A stretch of DNA of 5,567 bases from Hydrogenophilales bacterium RIFOXYD1_FULL_62_11 (GCA_001802655.1 MGZO01000098.1:404-5970), one strand, 5' to 3'. Counted from the first letter of the stretch, positions 1-5,567 are shown. A program made the numbers and translations. The notes: generated by a model not told the origin, from the sequence alone.

Positions 1-45
1 GCGCAGTTCGGCGATGCGTTTGGCAAGGCGGATGGGTTCGGTCAT
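1..45 (-). CDS. N-terminal fragment, possible S4-type RNA pseudouridine synthase
   Basis: Only the first 15 codons are in the window, reading MTEPIRLAKRIAELR from an ATG at 45-43 and running off the left edge in an open frame. The peptide resembles the start of RsuA/RluB/RluF-like pseudouridine synthases, where an R-L-x-K-x-[IV]-[AS] stretch opens the S4 RNA-binding domain. These enzymes convert specific rRNA uridines to pseudouridine. No clear Shine-Dalgarno sequence lies upstream; the leader just before the ATG is GC-rich. It is divergent from the dienelactone hydrolase gene. With so little sequence the family call is a recognition-level guess, and the catalytic domain is not visible. Confidence 0.4.
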   Translation of the reverse strand, partial: MTEPIRLAKRIAELR

Positions 46-59
46 GGCGGGCAAGCGAG

Positions 60-74
60 TGCAGGAAGCCTGCA
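60..74. promoter_or_regulatory. Perfect inverted repeat in the divergent intergenic region
   Basis: TGCAGG-AAG-CCTGCA is a perfect 6-bp dyad with a 3-base centre. It sits between two divergent genes, 15 bases upstream of the minus-strand ATG. It could be an operator or a small hairpin in the minus-strand leader. Short dyads of this size arise by chance in GC-rich DNA, so the regulatory reading is only a suggestion. Confidence 0.25.
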
Positions 75-92
75 AGTTTAACGCCGTGCCGG

Positions 93-122
93 TTGTTATT
101 GCCGTACGGTGCGCGGTATGCT
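93..122 (+). promoter_or_regulatory. Weak candidate sigma70 promoter for the dienelactone hydrolase gene
   Basis: TTGTTA at 93-98 (4 of 6 matches to TTGACA) and TATGCT at 117-122 (4 of 6 to TATAAT) are separated by 18 bases. They lie 26 bases upstream of the chosen ATG at 148. It is the best pair I can see in the short divergent gap, but both boxes are poor. A CCGTACGG palindrome (102-109) lies in the spacer. Confidence 0.25.
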
Positions 123-137
123 TTTGAATCAACCCTT

Positions 138-142
138 GGAGA
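138..142 (+). promoter_or_regulatory. Ribosome binding site deciding the start at 148
   Basis: GGAGA lies 5 bases before ATG 148. The longer frame could start at GTG 109, but that start has no Shine-Dalgarno sequence and would put 13 residues in front of a well-formed signal peptide. The ATG at 148 is therefore preferred. Confidence 0.7.
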
Positions 143-147
143 TACCC

Positions 148-936
148 ATGAAACGCACGCTTACCCTTTCTTTGTTGCTGGTCACCTCATCCACCTTCGC
201 CGCCGTGGTTGGCAAAGATGTCAGCTACCCGGCGGGCGACACGGTGATGCAGGGTTTTCTGGCGTATGACGATGCGGTCAAAGGCAAACGCGCCGGGGTG
301 CTGGTCGTTCCGGAATGGTGGGGGGTCAACGACTATGCGCGGAAACGGGCGCGCATGCTGGCAAGCGAAGGCTATGTCGCGCTGGTGGTCGATATGTATG
401 GCAAGGGCCAGACTGCCGATAACCCGGCCGATGCGGGCAAGCTGGCCGGCAGCGTGAACAAGAATCCGCCGCTGGCCCTGAGCCGCTTTCAGGCGGCCGA
501 GCATTTTCTCGATAAACAACCGAACGTGAAGAAGGGCGAGCTGGCTGCGCTGGGCTACTGCTTTGGCGGCGGGGTGGTGCTCAACATGGCACGCGCGGGC
601 GAGCCACTGAAATCGGCGGTCAGCTATCACGGCGTGCTGGCAACGGATGTCGCGGTCAAAGCCGGTGGCATCAAGACCAAGCTGCGGGTGTTCCACGGCG
701 AGGCCGATCCAGTGGTGCCGCCGGAACAGGTCGAGGCGTTCAAGCTCGAAATGAACAATGCCCAGGCCGACTACATGTTCGTGGCCTACCCGGGCGTGAA
801 GCATACCTTTACCAACCGTGAAGCCGACAGCTATGCCACGCAGTTTGGCTTGCCGCTGAAATACGACAACGCGGCCGACACCGATTCGTGGACACGCACG
901 CTCGAGTTTCTCAAATCGACCCTGAACAATGACTGA
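148..936 (+). CDS. Secreted dienelactone hydrolase family protein
   Basis: A 262-residue alpha/beta hydrolase of the dienelactone hydrolase (carboxymethylenebutenolidase) family. Residues 1 to about 18 form a signal peptide (MKR, then a hydrophobic core ending STFA), so the mature enzyme is probably periplasmic. The nucleophile motif G-Y-C-F-G-G has Cys138, Asp187 is in HGEADPVVP and His219 in VKHTF, giving the Cys-Asp-His triad of this family. Glu56 in PEWWGVN matches the conserved Glu near the nucleophile. The classical enzyme hydrolyses dienelactone in chlorocatechol breakdown, but most exported homologues have unknown substrates and no aromatic-degradation genes are nearby. Length is typical for a family member plus a leader. 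The last 8 bases overlap the following FolE-like gene, suggesting co-translation. The family is sure; the substrate is unknown. Confidence 0.9.
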   Translation: MKRTLTLSLLLVTSSTFAAVVGKDVSYPAGDTVMQGFLAYDDAVKGKRAGVLVVPEWWGVNDYARKRARMLASEGYVALVVDMYGKGQTADNPADAGKLAGSVNKNPPLALSRFQAAEHFLDKQPNVKKGELAALGYCFGGGVVLNMARAGEPLKSAVSYHGVLATDVAVKAGGIKTKLRVFHGEADPVVPPEQVEAFKLEMNNAQADYMFVAYPGVKHTFTNREADSYATQFGLPLKYDNAADTDSWTRTLEFLKSTLNND

Positions 937-1573
937 CGTCTGCGATCACGAAGGCCACACGCCGCACCCGTCGGGCAGCCACGGCATTCCGCAGGTCGGG
1001 CCGTTCAACCCGGCGGCGTTCGAGCAGGCGGTCAACGACATGCTCGTCGCCTGCGGTGTGGCGCCAGACTCGGTGCATACCGGGCGCACTGCGTTGCGGG
1101 TGCGTGAGCTATGGCAAAAGCGCCTGCTCGGCGGCTATGCCATGCATCCGGCCGACGCGCTGGGCGAAGGATTCGCCGACGACCGCGACGATATGGTGGT
1201 GGTGCGCGGGATCGCCATTCACGGCGTCTGCCCGCATCACCTGGTACCGTTTCGCGGGGTCGCGCACGTCGCCTACATTCCGGGCGGGCGGCTGCATGGC
1301 TTTGGCCGCATTGCGCGCATGGTCGATGCCATCGGCCACCGTTTTACCTATCAGGAATGGATGACGCGCGACATCGCCGAAGCCTTGGTGACGCACGGTT
1401 TTGCACAGGGCGCAGCGTGCATCGTCGAGGCCGAGCAGCTGTGCCTGCTGCTGGGCGAAGACCGGCGCGGCGACGAGCGGGTGGTGACCCAGGCCTTTAC
1501 CGGTTGCTTTCGCAGCAGCGATCAGCAGCGTAATGAGTTTCTGCGGGCGGTGTCACAATCCGATTTACGTTGA
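929..1573 (+). CDS. folE: Divergent GTP cyclohydrolase I (FolE-like), activity uncertain
   Basis: A 214-residue homologue of FolE, which converts GTP to dihydroneopterin triphosphate at the start of folate/pterin synthesis. The core aligns without gaps to E. coli FolE from MVVVRG to the C-terminal NEFLRAV. Zinc ligands are kept: Cys101 and His104 in CPHH, and Cys172 in EQLC. His103, Arg130 (RIARMV) and Gln142-Glu143 are also kept. Key differences: Gln170 stands where E. coli has catalytic His179, Gly176 replaces substrate-binding Arg185, Gly126 replaces Ser135, and the usual C-x-x-x-R-G becomes C-L-L-L-G-E. The TP-x-R helix reads TALR. The N-terminus is rich in His/Cys (Cys5, His7, His10, His13, His18). 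The ATG overlaps the upstream stop by 8 bases with no strong Shine-Dalgarno, so translation is probably coupled. No other folate gene is nearby. Membership of the FolE fold is clear; classical activity is doubtful. Confidence 0.85.
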   Translation: MTDVCDHEGHTPHPSGSHGIPQVGPFNPAAFEQAVNDMLVACGVAPDSVHTGRTALRVRELWQKRLLGGYAMHPADALGEGFADDRDDMVVVRGIAIHGVCPHHLVPFRGVAHVAYIPGGRLHGFGRIARMVDAIGHRFTYQEWMTRDIAEALVTHGFAQGAACIVEAEQLCLLLGEDRRGDERVVTQAFTGCFRSSDQQRNEFLRAVSQSDLR

Positions 1574-1600
1574 GCGCGCTGGGCGCGCGCATCATGCGCG
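1574..1600 (+). other. Two overlapping, mutually exclusive hairpins after folE
   Basis: GCGCGC (1574-1579) can pair with GCGCGC (1583-1588) across a TGG loop. CGCGCA (1586-1591) can instead pair with TGCGCG (1595-1600) across a TCA loop. The two 6-bp stems share 1586-1588, so only one can form. They start directly after the folE stop and end 26 bases before the next gene's ATG. Neither is followed by a T tract, so they do not look like an intrinsic terminator. The second stem covers an alternative ATG at 1594. Confidence 0.35.
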
Positions 1601-1626
1601 ATCCTTTGCCGCATTCTTTCAACCCT

Positions 1627-2184
1627 ATGAAATTCGTTTTGTGGCTGCTCGTCCTGCTGGTGGTAGCACCGTCGCGCGCCGCTGAAGTCCCTAACTGGAA
1701 TAGCGGACCCCCGCCCGCAGTGGTCGTCAAGCTGGTTGAACCGGCGTCCGACGAAGTCGTGGTCGTGATCAACGACAATGCCTTCGGCGGCAACCATGCC
1801 GGCTTGTTTGCAGGCAGTCTGCTGATTGATCCGGCGGGCAGCTATTTGGGGGTGCGCGGCGAGGACACGTCCTGGCAAGGGCCGACGCTGGCGGACTACG
1901 CTCGCTATCAAACCCTTGATGGACCGAATATCCGCCTGTACCGGTTTCGTTTGCAGCCAGAGGCATTCACGCAGATCGAGCGACGCATTCGCGCCAGCGG
2001 ATTTACGCCACCACTGTTTTGCGCCTCGGCGGTACAGAACCTGCTGGTGGGCGTGTCGCCGTTCGACACCCTTGAACACACGGGCTGGACTTCTCCCACC
2101 GCGCTGGGACGCACACTGGATCCCCTGACGCAGGGTGAAGCTGCGCCGGGAGAATGCCAAAAGCTCGATGCGACACCGTGCTGA
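1627..2184 (+). CDS. Secreted protein of unknown function, possible permuted papain-like (NlpC/P60-like) fold
   Basis: A 185-residue protein with a signal peptide (MKF, hydrophobic 4-14, likely cut after SRA at residue 18), so probably periplasmic. No named family is recognised with certainty. The layout is suggestive of circularly permuted NlpC/P60 (YiiX/YaeF-like) enzymes, where a His in a strand context comes first and a Cys at a helix start comes later. Here His57 is in GGNHAGLFAG, followed by LLIDPAGSY, and Cys132 in PLFCASAVQNLL opens a predicted helix. Two further Cys lie near the end (177 and the last residue, 185). The frame is open back to TTG 1570, and ATG 1594 is another option, but only ATG 1627 puts the signal peptide at the N-terminus. 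No good Shine-Dalgarno is visible for any start. It follows folE by 53 bases and could be co-transcribed with it. The fold assignment is inference. Confidence 0.75.
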   Translation: MKFVLWLLVLLVVAPSRAAEVPNWNSGPPPAVVVKLVEPASDEVVVVINDNAFGGNHAGLFAGSLLIDPAGSYLGVRGEDTSWQGPTLADYARYQTLDGPNIRLYRFRLQPEAFTQIERRIRASGFTPPLFCASAVQNLLVGVSPFDTLEHTGWTSPTALGRTLDPLTQGEAAPGECQKLDATPC

Positions 2185-2201
2185 TGCTTTTTCTTCGTCA
2201 G

Positions 2202-2231
2202 TTGAATCACTGTTCGACCGGGCAACAGAAT
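2202..2231 (+). promoter_or_regulatory. Candidate promoter for the membrane methyltransferase gene
   Basis: TTGAAT (2202-2207, 4 of 6) and CAGAAT (2226-2231, 4 of 6) are separated by 18 bases in the 72-base gap before ATG 2257. This is plausible but weak, and the gene might equally be read through from upstream. Confidence 0.3.
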
Positions 2232-2244
2232 TGGACACACCTTG

Positions 2245-2249
2245 AAAGG
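2245..2249 (+). promoter_or_regulatory. Ribosome binding site deciding the start at 2257
   Basis: AAAGG is 7 bases before ATG 2257. The frame also opens at TTG 2242, but that codon is immediately before this Shine-Dalgarno-like site and has none of its own, so the ATG is chosen. Confidence 0.6.
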
Positions 2250-2256
2250 CCTGAAA

Positions 2257-2727
2257 ATGAAAAGTGAATTGCAGCGCCCGCGCACGCTGATCTTGCCGCC
2301 CGCGCCTTATGCAGCCGCGATTTTTGGTGGCTGGTGGCTGGATCGCCATGTGCTGCCGCTGGCTTTCGATGGCGGAACCGCGTCGCGTCCCCTGGGCTGG
2401 ATAGGGCTGACAGTGGGTTTGCTGCTGTTCGGCTGGACGCTATGGACGTTCCATCGTCATCACACCACGGTTAATCCCTATGCGGGTGCGTCCGAGCTTT
2501 GCACCGGCGGCCCGTTTCGCTTCAGCCGCAATCCGATTTATCTCGGTGACTGGTTCATTTTGATGGGCGTTGCGCTGTTGTTGAATACGCTGTGGCCGCT
2601 GCTGTTCGCTCCCTTGATCTGGCTCATGCTCCGTTTTGGCGTGATCCGGCACGAAGAAGCCCATCTTGAAGCGAAATTCGGTGACGCTTACCGGGACTAT
2701 AAAAAGCGTGTCAGGCGCTGGTTATAA
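2257..2727 (+). CDS. Isoprenylcysteine carboxyl methyltransferase / phospholipid methyltransferase family membrane protein
   Basis: A 156-residue integral inner-membrane protein with hydrophobic segments at about 14-27, 45-64, and 98-128 (long enough for a helical hairpin). The family signature is clear: TGGPFRFSRNPIYLG at 83-97 (the G-P-[FY]-R-[FY]-x-R-x-P-x-Y-x-G SAM-binding motif) and, after the last membrane segment, RHEEAHLEAKFG at 131-142 followed by YRDYKKRVRRW. These proteins use S-adenosylmethionine to methylate membrane-associated or hydrophobic substrates. Bacterial members of this length mostly have no known substrate, and prenylated-protein methylation is not implied. The last 17 bases overlap the end of the convergent yjjV-like gene. 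The family call is secure, the substrate open. Confidence 0.88.
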   Translation: MKSELQRPRTLILPPAPYAAAIFGGWWLDRHVLPLAFDGGTASRPLGWIGLTVGLLLFGWTLWTFHRHHTTVNPYAGASELCTGGPFRFSRNPIYLGDWFILMGVALLLNTLWPLLFAPLIWLMLRFGVIRHEEAHLEAKFGDAYRDYKKRVRRWL

Positions 2728-3538
2728 GCGCCTCAAACTCATCCAGTTTGAGTACCGCGCGGGCGTTGCGGGTGGTCGCTGCGGCAACGGCCTCCAGCGT
2801 CATGCCGCGCAGCTGTGCCAGTTCCATGGCAATACGGGGCAGTTCACCCGGCGCGTTGCGGCCTGAGCCGATCCACACCGGCGGCATGTCGGGGCTGTCA
2901 GTTTCCAGCACAATGGATTCGAGCGGTAGTTCGGCCGCCAACCGGCGTAGATGAGCGGCGCGCGGCCAGGTAAAGGCGCCGCCAAAGCCGAGTTTGAAAC
3001 CCAACTTGATGAATTCTGCCGCCTGTTGCGCGCTGCCGTTGAAAGCATGGGCGGTGCCGCCGGGGAGTTTAATCTGGCGCAGATGCTTCAACAGCACATC
3101 GATCGATTTGCGGCCGTGTAGCAGCACCGGCAAGTCGAATTCCCGGGCGATCTTGAGCTGCTCGACGTAGTAGTGTTCCTGCGTGGCCGGGTCGAGTTCG
3201 CGCACAAAAAAATCCAGACCGATTTCACCGATCGCCACCGGGCGCTGCGCCACGATCTGTGCACGCAGATCGGCCAGATGGCCGGGACGATGCGTCGCAA
3301 TAAAGATCGGGTGCAGCCCCCAAGCCGGCAGGCAGCCAGGGTAGCGCGCGCAGGTGGCAGCAACGGCGGCAAAGTTGTCGCGGGTGACGCTGGGAACGAT
3401 CAGCGTGGCAACCCCTGCATCGAGGGCACGCGCGTATTCGGCGTCACGGTCAGCGTCGAACTCGGCTGCGTCAAAGTGGCTGTGGGTATCAATGAAAAAC
3501 GGCGCCTTCAAAGACGCCGTTTGGTTTGCTGACGACAT
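2711..3538 (-). CDS. yjjV: TatD-family metal-dependent hydrolase, YjjV type
   Basis: A 275-residue TIM-barrel metal hydrolase of the TatD family (YcfH/YjjV/TatD), whose characterised members have DNase or related phosphoesterase activity in the cytoplasm. Metal ligands are all present: His19 and His21 in DTHSH, Glu105 in GEIGLD, His141 in LLHGR, His164 in TAHAF and Asp214 in LETDSPD. The stretch from HAFNGS to GFGGAFTWPRA closely matches E. coli YjjV as I recall it (HGFSGS ... GVGGTITYPRA), which is why the YjjV subgroup is named. The start codon lies 6 bases after the yccA stop, with no Shine-Dalgarno of its own, suggesting re-initiation by ribosomes leaving yccA. A terminator-like hairpin lies within codons 5-14. 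The 3' end overlaps the convergent methyltransferase gene by 17 bp. The family is secure; the exact biological substrate is not known. Confidence 0.93.
   Translation of the reverse strand: MSSANQTASLKAPFFIDTHSHFDAAEFDADRDAEYARALDAGVATLIVPSVTRDNFAAVAATCARYPGCLPAWGLHPIFIATHRPGHLADLRAQIVAQRPVAIGEIGLDFFVRELDPATQEHYYVEQLKIAREFDLPVLLHGRKSIDVLLKHLRQIKLPGGTAHAFNGSAQQAAEFIKLGFKLGFGGAFTWPRAAHLRRLAAELPLESIVLETDSPDMPPVWIGSGRNAPGELPRIAMELAQLRGMTLEAVAAATTRNARAVLKLDEFEALITSA
2714..2752. other. Tandem hairpins at the convergent gene junction
   Basis: GGCGCT (2714-2719) pairs with AGCGCC (2727-2732), with the methyltransferase stop codon TAA (2725-2727) at the loop edge. CTCAAACT (2732-2739) pairs perfectly with AGTTTGAG (2745-2752) around a 5-base loop. 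The arms are complementary in both transcripts. There is no T tract directly after either stem; on the minus strand five T residues follow further on (2705-2701). It may act as a weak bidirectional terminator or 3'-end stabiliser for the converging transcripts. It also encodes the C-terminus of the yjjV product. Confidence 0.4.
3495..3522 (-). terminator. Terminator-like hairpin inside the start of yjjV, downstream of yccA
   Basis: Read on the minus strand, AAACGGCG pairs perfectly with CGCCGTTT (8 bp) around a 10-base loop, and the 3' arm runs into a T tract of five (3499-3495). It lies 23 bases beyond the yccA stop and within codons 5-14 of yjjV. The shape is that of an intrinsic terminator for the recX/yccA side, placed so that it would also attenuate yjjV. 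The T tract is short, so strength is uncertain. On the plus strand it lacks a comparable T tract. Confidence 0.5.
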
Positions 3539-3544
3539 GCGGGC

Positions 3545-4210
3545 TTAGTCGTTGTTGGCAAAACCCAGCAACTGCAGCAGGCTGGTGAACAGATTGAAAA
3601 TTGCCACGAACAGGGTGACGGTCGCCATGATGTAGTTGGTTTCGCCGCCGTGGATGATTTCGCTGGTCTGGTAGAGGATCAGGCCGGACATCAGCAGCAC
3701 GAACATGGCCGAAACCGCCAGCGACAGGCCGGGCAGCTCAAAGAAGAACGCACCGATGCCGGCCAGGAAAGCAACCAGGATGCCGACTGCGAGGAAGCCG
3801 CCCATGTAGCTGAAATTCTTGCGTGTGGTCATCACGTAGGCGGACAGGCCGAGGAAGATCGCAGCGGTTCCACCCATCGCCATCATTACGGTCTGGCTGC
3901 CGTTGGGCAGTGAAAGATAGGCGTTGAGGATGGGACCGAGGGTGTAGCCCATGAAGCCGGTCAGGGCGAATACGAAGCCGAGTCCTGCTGCGCTGTCACG
4001 AAATTTGGTGGTCAGGAACAGCAGACCGAAGTAGCCGACCAGGGTGATGATGAAGCCGGGGGAGGGCAGGTTGAGCGACATGGTCACGCCAGCGGTGAGC
4101 GCGGCAAATGCCAGCGTCATCGACAGCAGCATGTAGGTATTGCGAACGACCTTGTTGGTCGACATTGCCGCAGACTGGCTGCGACCGAGAGTGGTGACTT
4201 GCGGATTCAT
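3545..4210 (-). CDS. yccA: YccA, BAX inhibitor-1 family membrane protein, FtsH modulator
   Basis: A 221-residue inner-membrane protein with about seven hydrophobic segments (approximately 26-47, 52-68, 76-98, 107-127, 136-156, 162-180, 195-215). It matches E. coli YccA (219 aa) nearly end to end by eye: STNKVVRNTY near the N-terminus, NLPSPGFI, GYTLGPILNAYLS, AYVMTTRK, and TSEIIHGGETNYI at 182-194 before the LLGFAN-type end. In E. coli YccA is a slow substrate and inhibitor of the membrane protease FtsH, entering degradation through its cytosolic N-terminal tail. A comparable polar tail (about residues 1-24) is present here. A strong GGAGG lies just upstream. Upstream recX is separated by 106 bases, so yccA may have its own promoter, and yjjV follows after 6 bases. 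The family and orthology are well supported; the FtsH role here is by analogy. Confidence 0.95.
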   Translation of the reverse strand: MNPQVTTLGRSQSAAMSTNKVVRNTYMLLSMTLAFAALTAGVTMSLNLPSPGFIITLVGYFGLLFLTTKFRDSAAGLGFVFALTGFMGYTLGPILNAYLSLPNGSQTVMMAMGGTAAIFLGLSAYVMTTRKNFSYMGGFLAVGILVAFLAGIGAFFFELPGLSLAVSAMFVLLMSGLILYQTSEIIHGGETNYIMATVTLFVAIFNLFTSLLQLLGFANND

Positions 4211-4316
4211 GTGACCTCCAGAAAATAACGAACAGCAGAATGCTGCATATTGAGCAATTTTAGCCCAGCAAGTTCCTGGGAGATAGTGTTCGGTGAAAAC
4301 CGGGAAGCCTGCCTGA
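4211..4316. promoter_or_regulatory. recX-yccA gap with a possible yccA promoter element
   Basis: This 106-base gap is AT-richer than its surroundings. On the minus strand a TAAAAT (4262-4257, 5 of 6 to TATAAT) lies 46 bases before the yccA ATG, but no good -35 box sits 16-18 bases upstream. Two small hairpins are present: CCCAG/CTGGG (4264-4268 with 4276-4280) and CAGCA/TGCTG (4233-4237 with 4241-4245). Neither is followed by a T tract in the recX direction, so I see no convincing recX terminator. Confidence 0.3.
4215..4219 (-). promoter_or_regulatory. Strong ribosome binding site of yccA
   Basis: GGAGG on the minus strand, 4 bases before ATG 4210. It is the strongest Shine-Dalgarno in the window. 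It fixes the yccA start, and it contrasts with the SD-less starts of recX and yjjV, which probably depend on coupling. Confidence 0.8.
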
Positions 4317-4773
4317 TCATGTGTCGTCGGTGTTGTTGATTGCGCGCCGGACGATCTCGGACGTAAATCCCCGGCTCAGCATGAAACGGATGTGCCGGGC
4401 TTTTTCGGCTGCATCGGCAGCGGGAGAGCCGAATTTTTTTTGCCATACTTCGCGTGCGCGATCGAGTTCGCTGTCGCGGTTTTCGCTGAGTACGCTACTG
4501 ATAATGGCGTCGCTCACGCCGCGCTGGCGCAGGTCGTAGGCGAGTTTGATGCTGCCCGCCCGTGCGCGATGATCGGCCACATAGCTTTCGGCGAAGCGCT
4601 GATCCGACAGCCATTTTTTTGCTTCGAAACCATCCAGCAAGGTGCGAATGTCTGCAGCGTCGAAGCCCGCCTGCTCGAGCTTGCGGGTGAGTTCGACGCG
4701 GCTGTGTTCGCGCCGCGCCAGCAAGCCCAGCGCGCGCTCACGCAGCTTGTGCGCTTGCGGCTCGGTGCCGGAT

Positions 4774-4781
<8 letters not shown>
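4317..4781 (-). CDS. recX: RecX, regulator of RecA
   Basis: A 154-residue RecX-family protein (E. coli 166 aa). It is built of short three-helix repeats: RALGLLARREHSRVEL and KLEQAGF (about 16-40), then KKWLSDQRFAESYV (55-68), and the repeat containing LRQRGVSDAII (84-94), followed by HIRFMLSRGFTSEIVRRAI near the end. RecX binds the RecA filament and limits its extension or ATPase activity. The gene starts inside the end of recA with an 8-base overlap (ATGCCTGA) and no clear Shine-Dalgarno, so its translation is probably coupled to recA; in E. coli the two are instead separated by a spacer with a terminator. Two in-register A-AAA-AAA heptamers occur (minus strand within 4620-4614 and 4441-4434); a -1 slip at the second would lengthen the C-terminus. 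The identity is supported by both sequence and the recA neighbour. Confidence 0.93.
4434..4441 (-). other. A8 slip-prone tract in recX
   Basis: Eight A residues on the coding strand of recX, read CAA-AAA-AAA-TTC. The heptamer A-AAA-AAA is in the register used for -1 frameshifting. The -1 frame stays open to a TGA at 4209-4207, which overlaps the yccA ATG as ATGA. Transcriptional or ribosomal slippage is possible here but unproven. Confidence 0.35.

Positions 4782-5567
<786 letters not shown>

Noticed and set aside
109..147. GTG start at 109 for the dienelactone hydrolase gene
   Set aside because: There is no Shine-Dalgarno before it, and it would add 13 residues in front of a proper signal peptide, whereas ATG 148 has GGAGA 5 bases upstream.
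187..804. A 205-codon open frame on the minus strand inside the dienelactone hydrolase gene
   Set aside because: It is entirely antisense to a gene with a full catalytic triad. The His/Arg-rich product looks like a mirror frame, not a protein.
1522..2349. A 275-codon open frame on the minus strand covering the end of folE, the secreted protein gene and the start of the methyltransferase
   Set aside because: It lies antisense to three plus-strand genes with signal peptide, family motifs or a ribosome binding site, and its own translation has no recognisable domain and a low-complexity, basic composition typical of shadow frames in GC-rich DNA.
929..2727. The plus-strand genes as one new functional system (FolE-like, papain-like protein, membrane methyltransferase)
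   Set aside because: The third and fourth genes have their own spacing, and the last has a possible promoter. No shared substrate or partner can be read from the sequences, so grouping them as a system would be speculation without conservation data.
4264..4280. CCCAG/CTGGG hairpin downstream of recX as a terminator
   Set aside because: The stem is only 5 bp and is followed on the minus strand by CTAAAATT with no T tract, so it does not meet the usual shape of an intrinsic terminator.

Overview
The window reads as chromosomal core sequence from a GC-rich Gram-negative proteobacterium. It is most likely a betaproteobacterium: the RecA, RecX, YccA and YjjV-type proteins are all of proteobacterial type, and the small dienelactone-hydrolase and FolE-like proteins fit that group. 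This taxonomic call is inference from protein character, not from a search. No tRNA, rRNA, CRISPR array, insertion sequence or other mobile element was seen.

Left part, plus strand (about 46-2727). A short divergent intergenic region separates the first 15 codons of a minus-strand gene (possibly an S4-type RNA pseudouridine synthase) from a plus-strand run. That run is a secreted dienelactone-hydrolase-family protein, a divergent GTP cyclohydrolase I (FolE-like) overlapping it by 8 nt, a secreted protein of unknown function with a possible permuted papain-like His...Cys layout, and a small membrane methyltransferase of the isoprenylcysteine/phospholipid methyltransferase superfamily.

Right part, minus strand (5567-2711), read right to left: recA (5' end off the window), recX overlapping it by 8 nt, a 106-nt gap, yccA (BI-1 family, FtsH modulator) with a strong ribosome binding site, and a YjjV-type TatD-family metal hydrolase starting 6 nt after yccA. 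The two strands converge at 2711-2727, where the coding regions overlap by 17 bp.

Functionally, recA/recX form a recombination/SOS pair. yccA/yjjV may be co-transcribed, but a terminator-like hairpin lies inside the first codons of yjjV. The plus-strand genes have no obvious shared pathway. The most notable points are a FolE homologue that keeps its zinc ligands but lacks residues matching E. coli His179, Arg185 and Ser135; the terminator-like hairpin within the yjjV start; an in-frame A-AAA-AAA slip site in recX whose -1 frame runs to an ATGA junction with yccA; and the possible permuted papain-like secreted protein. I found no convincing undescribed multi-gene system.
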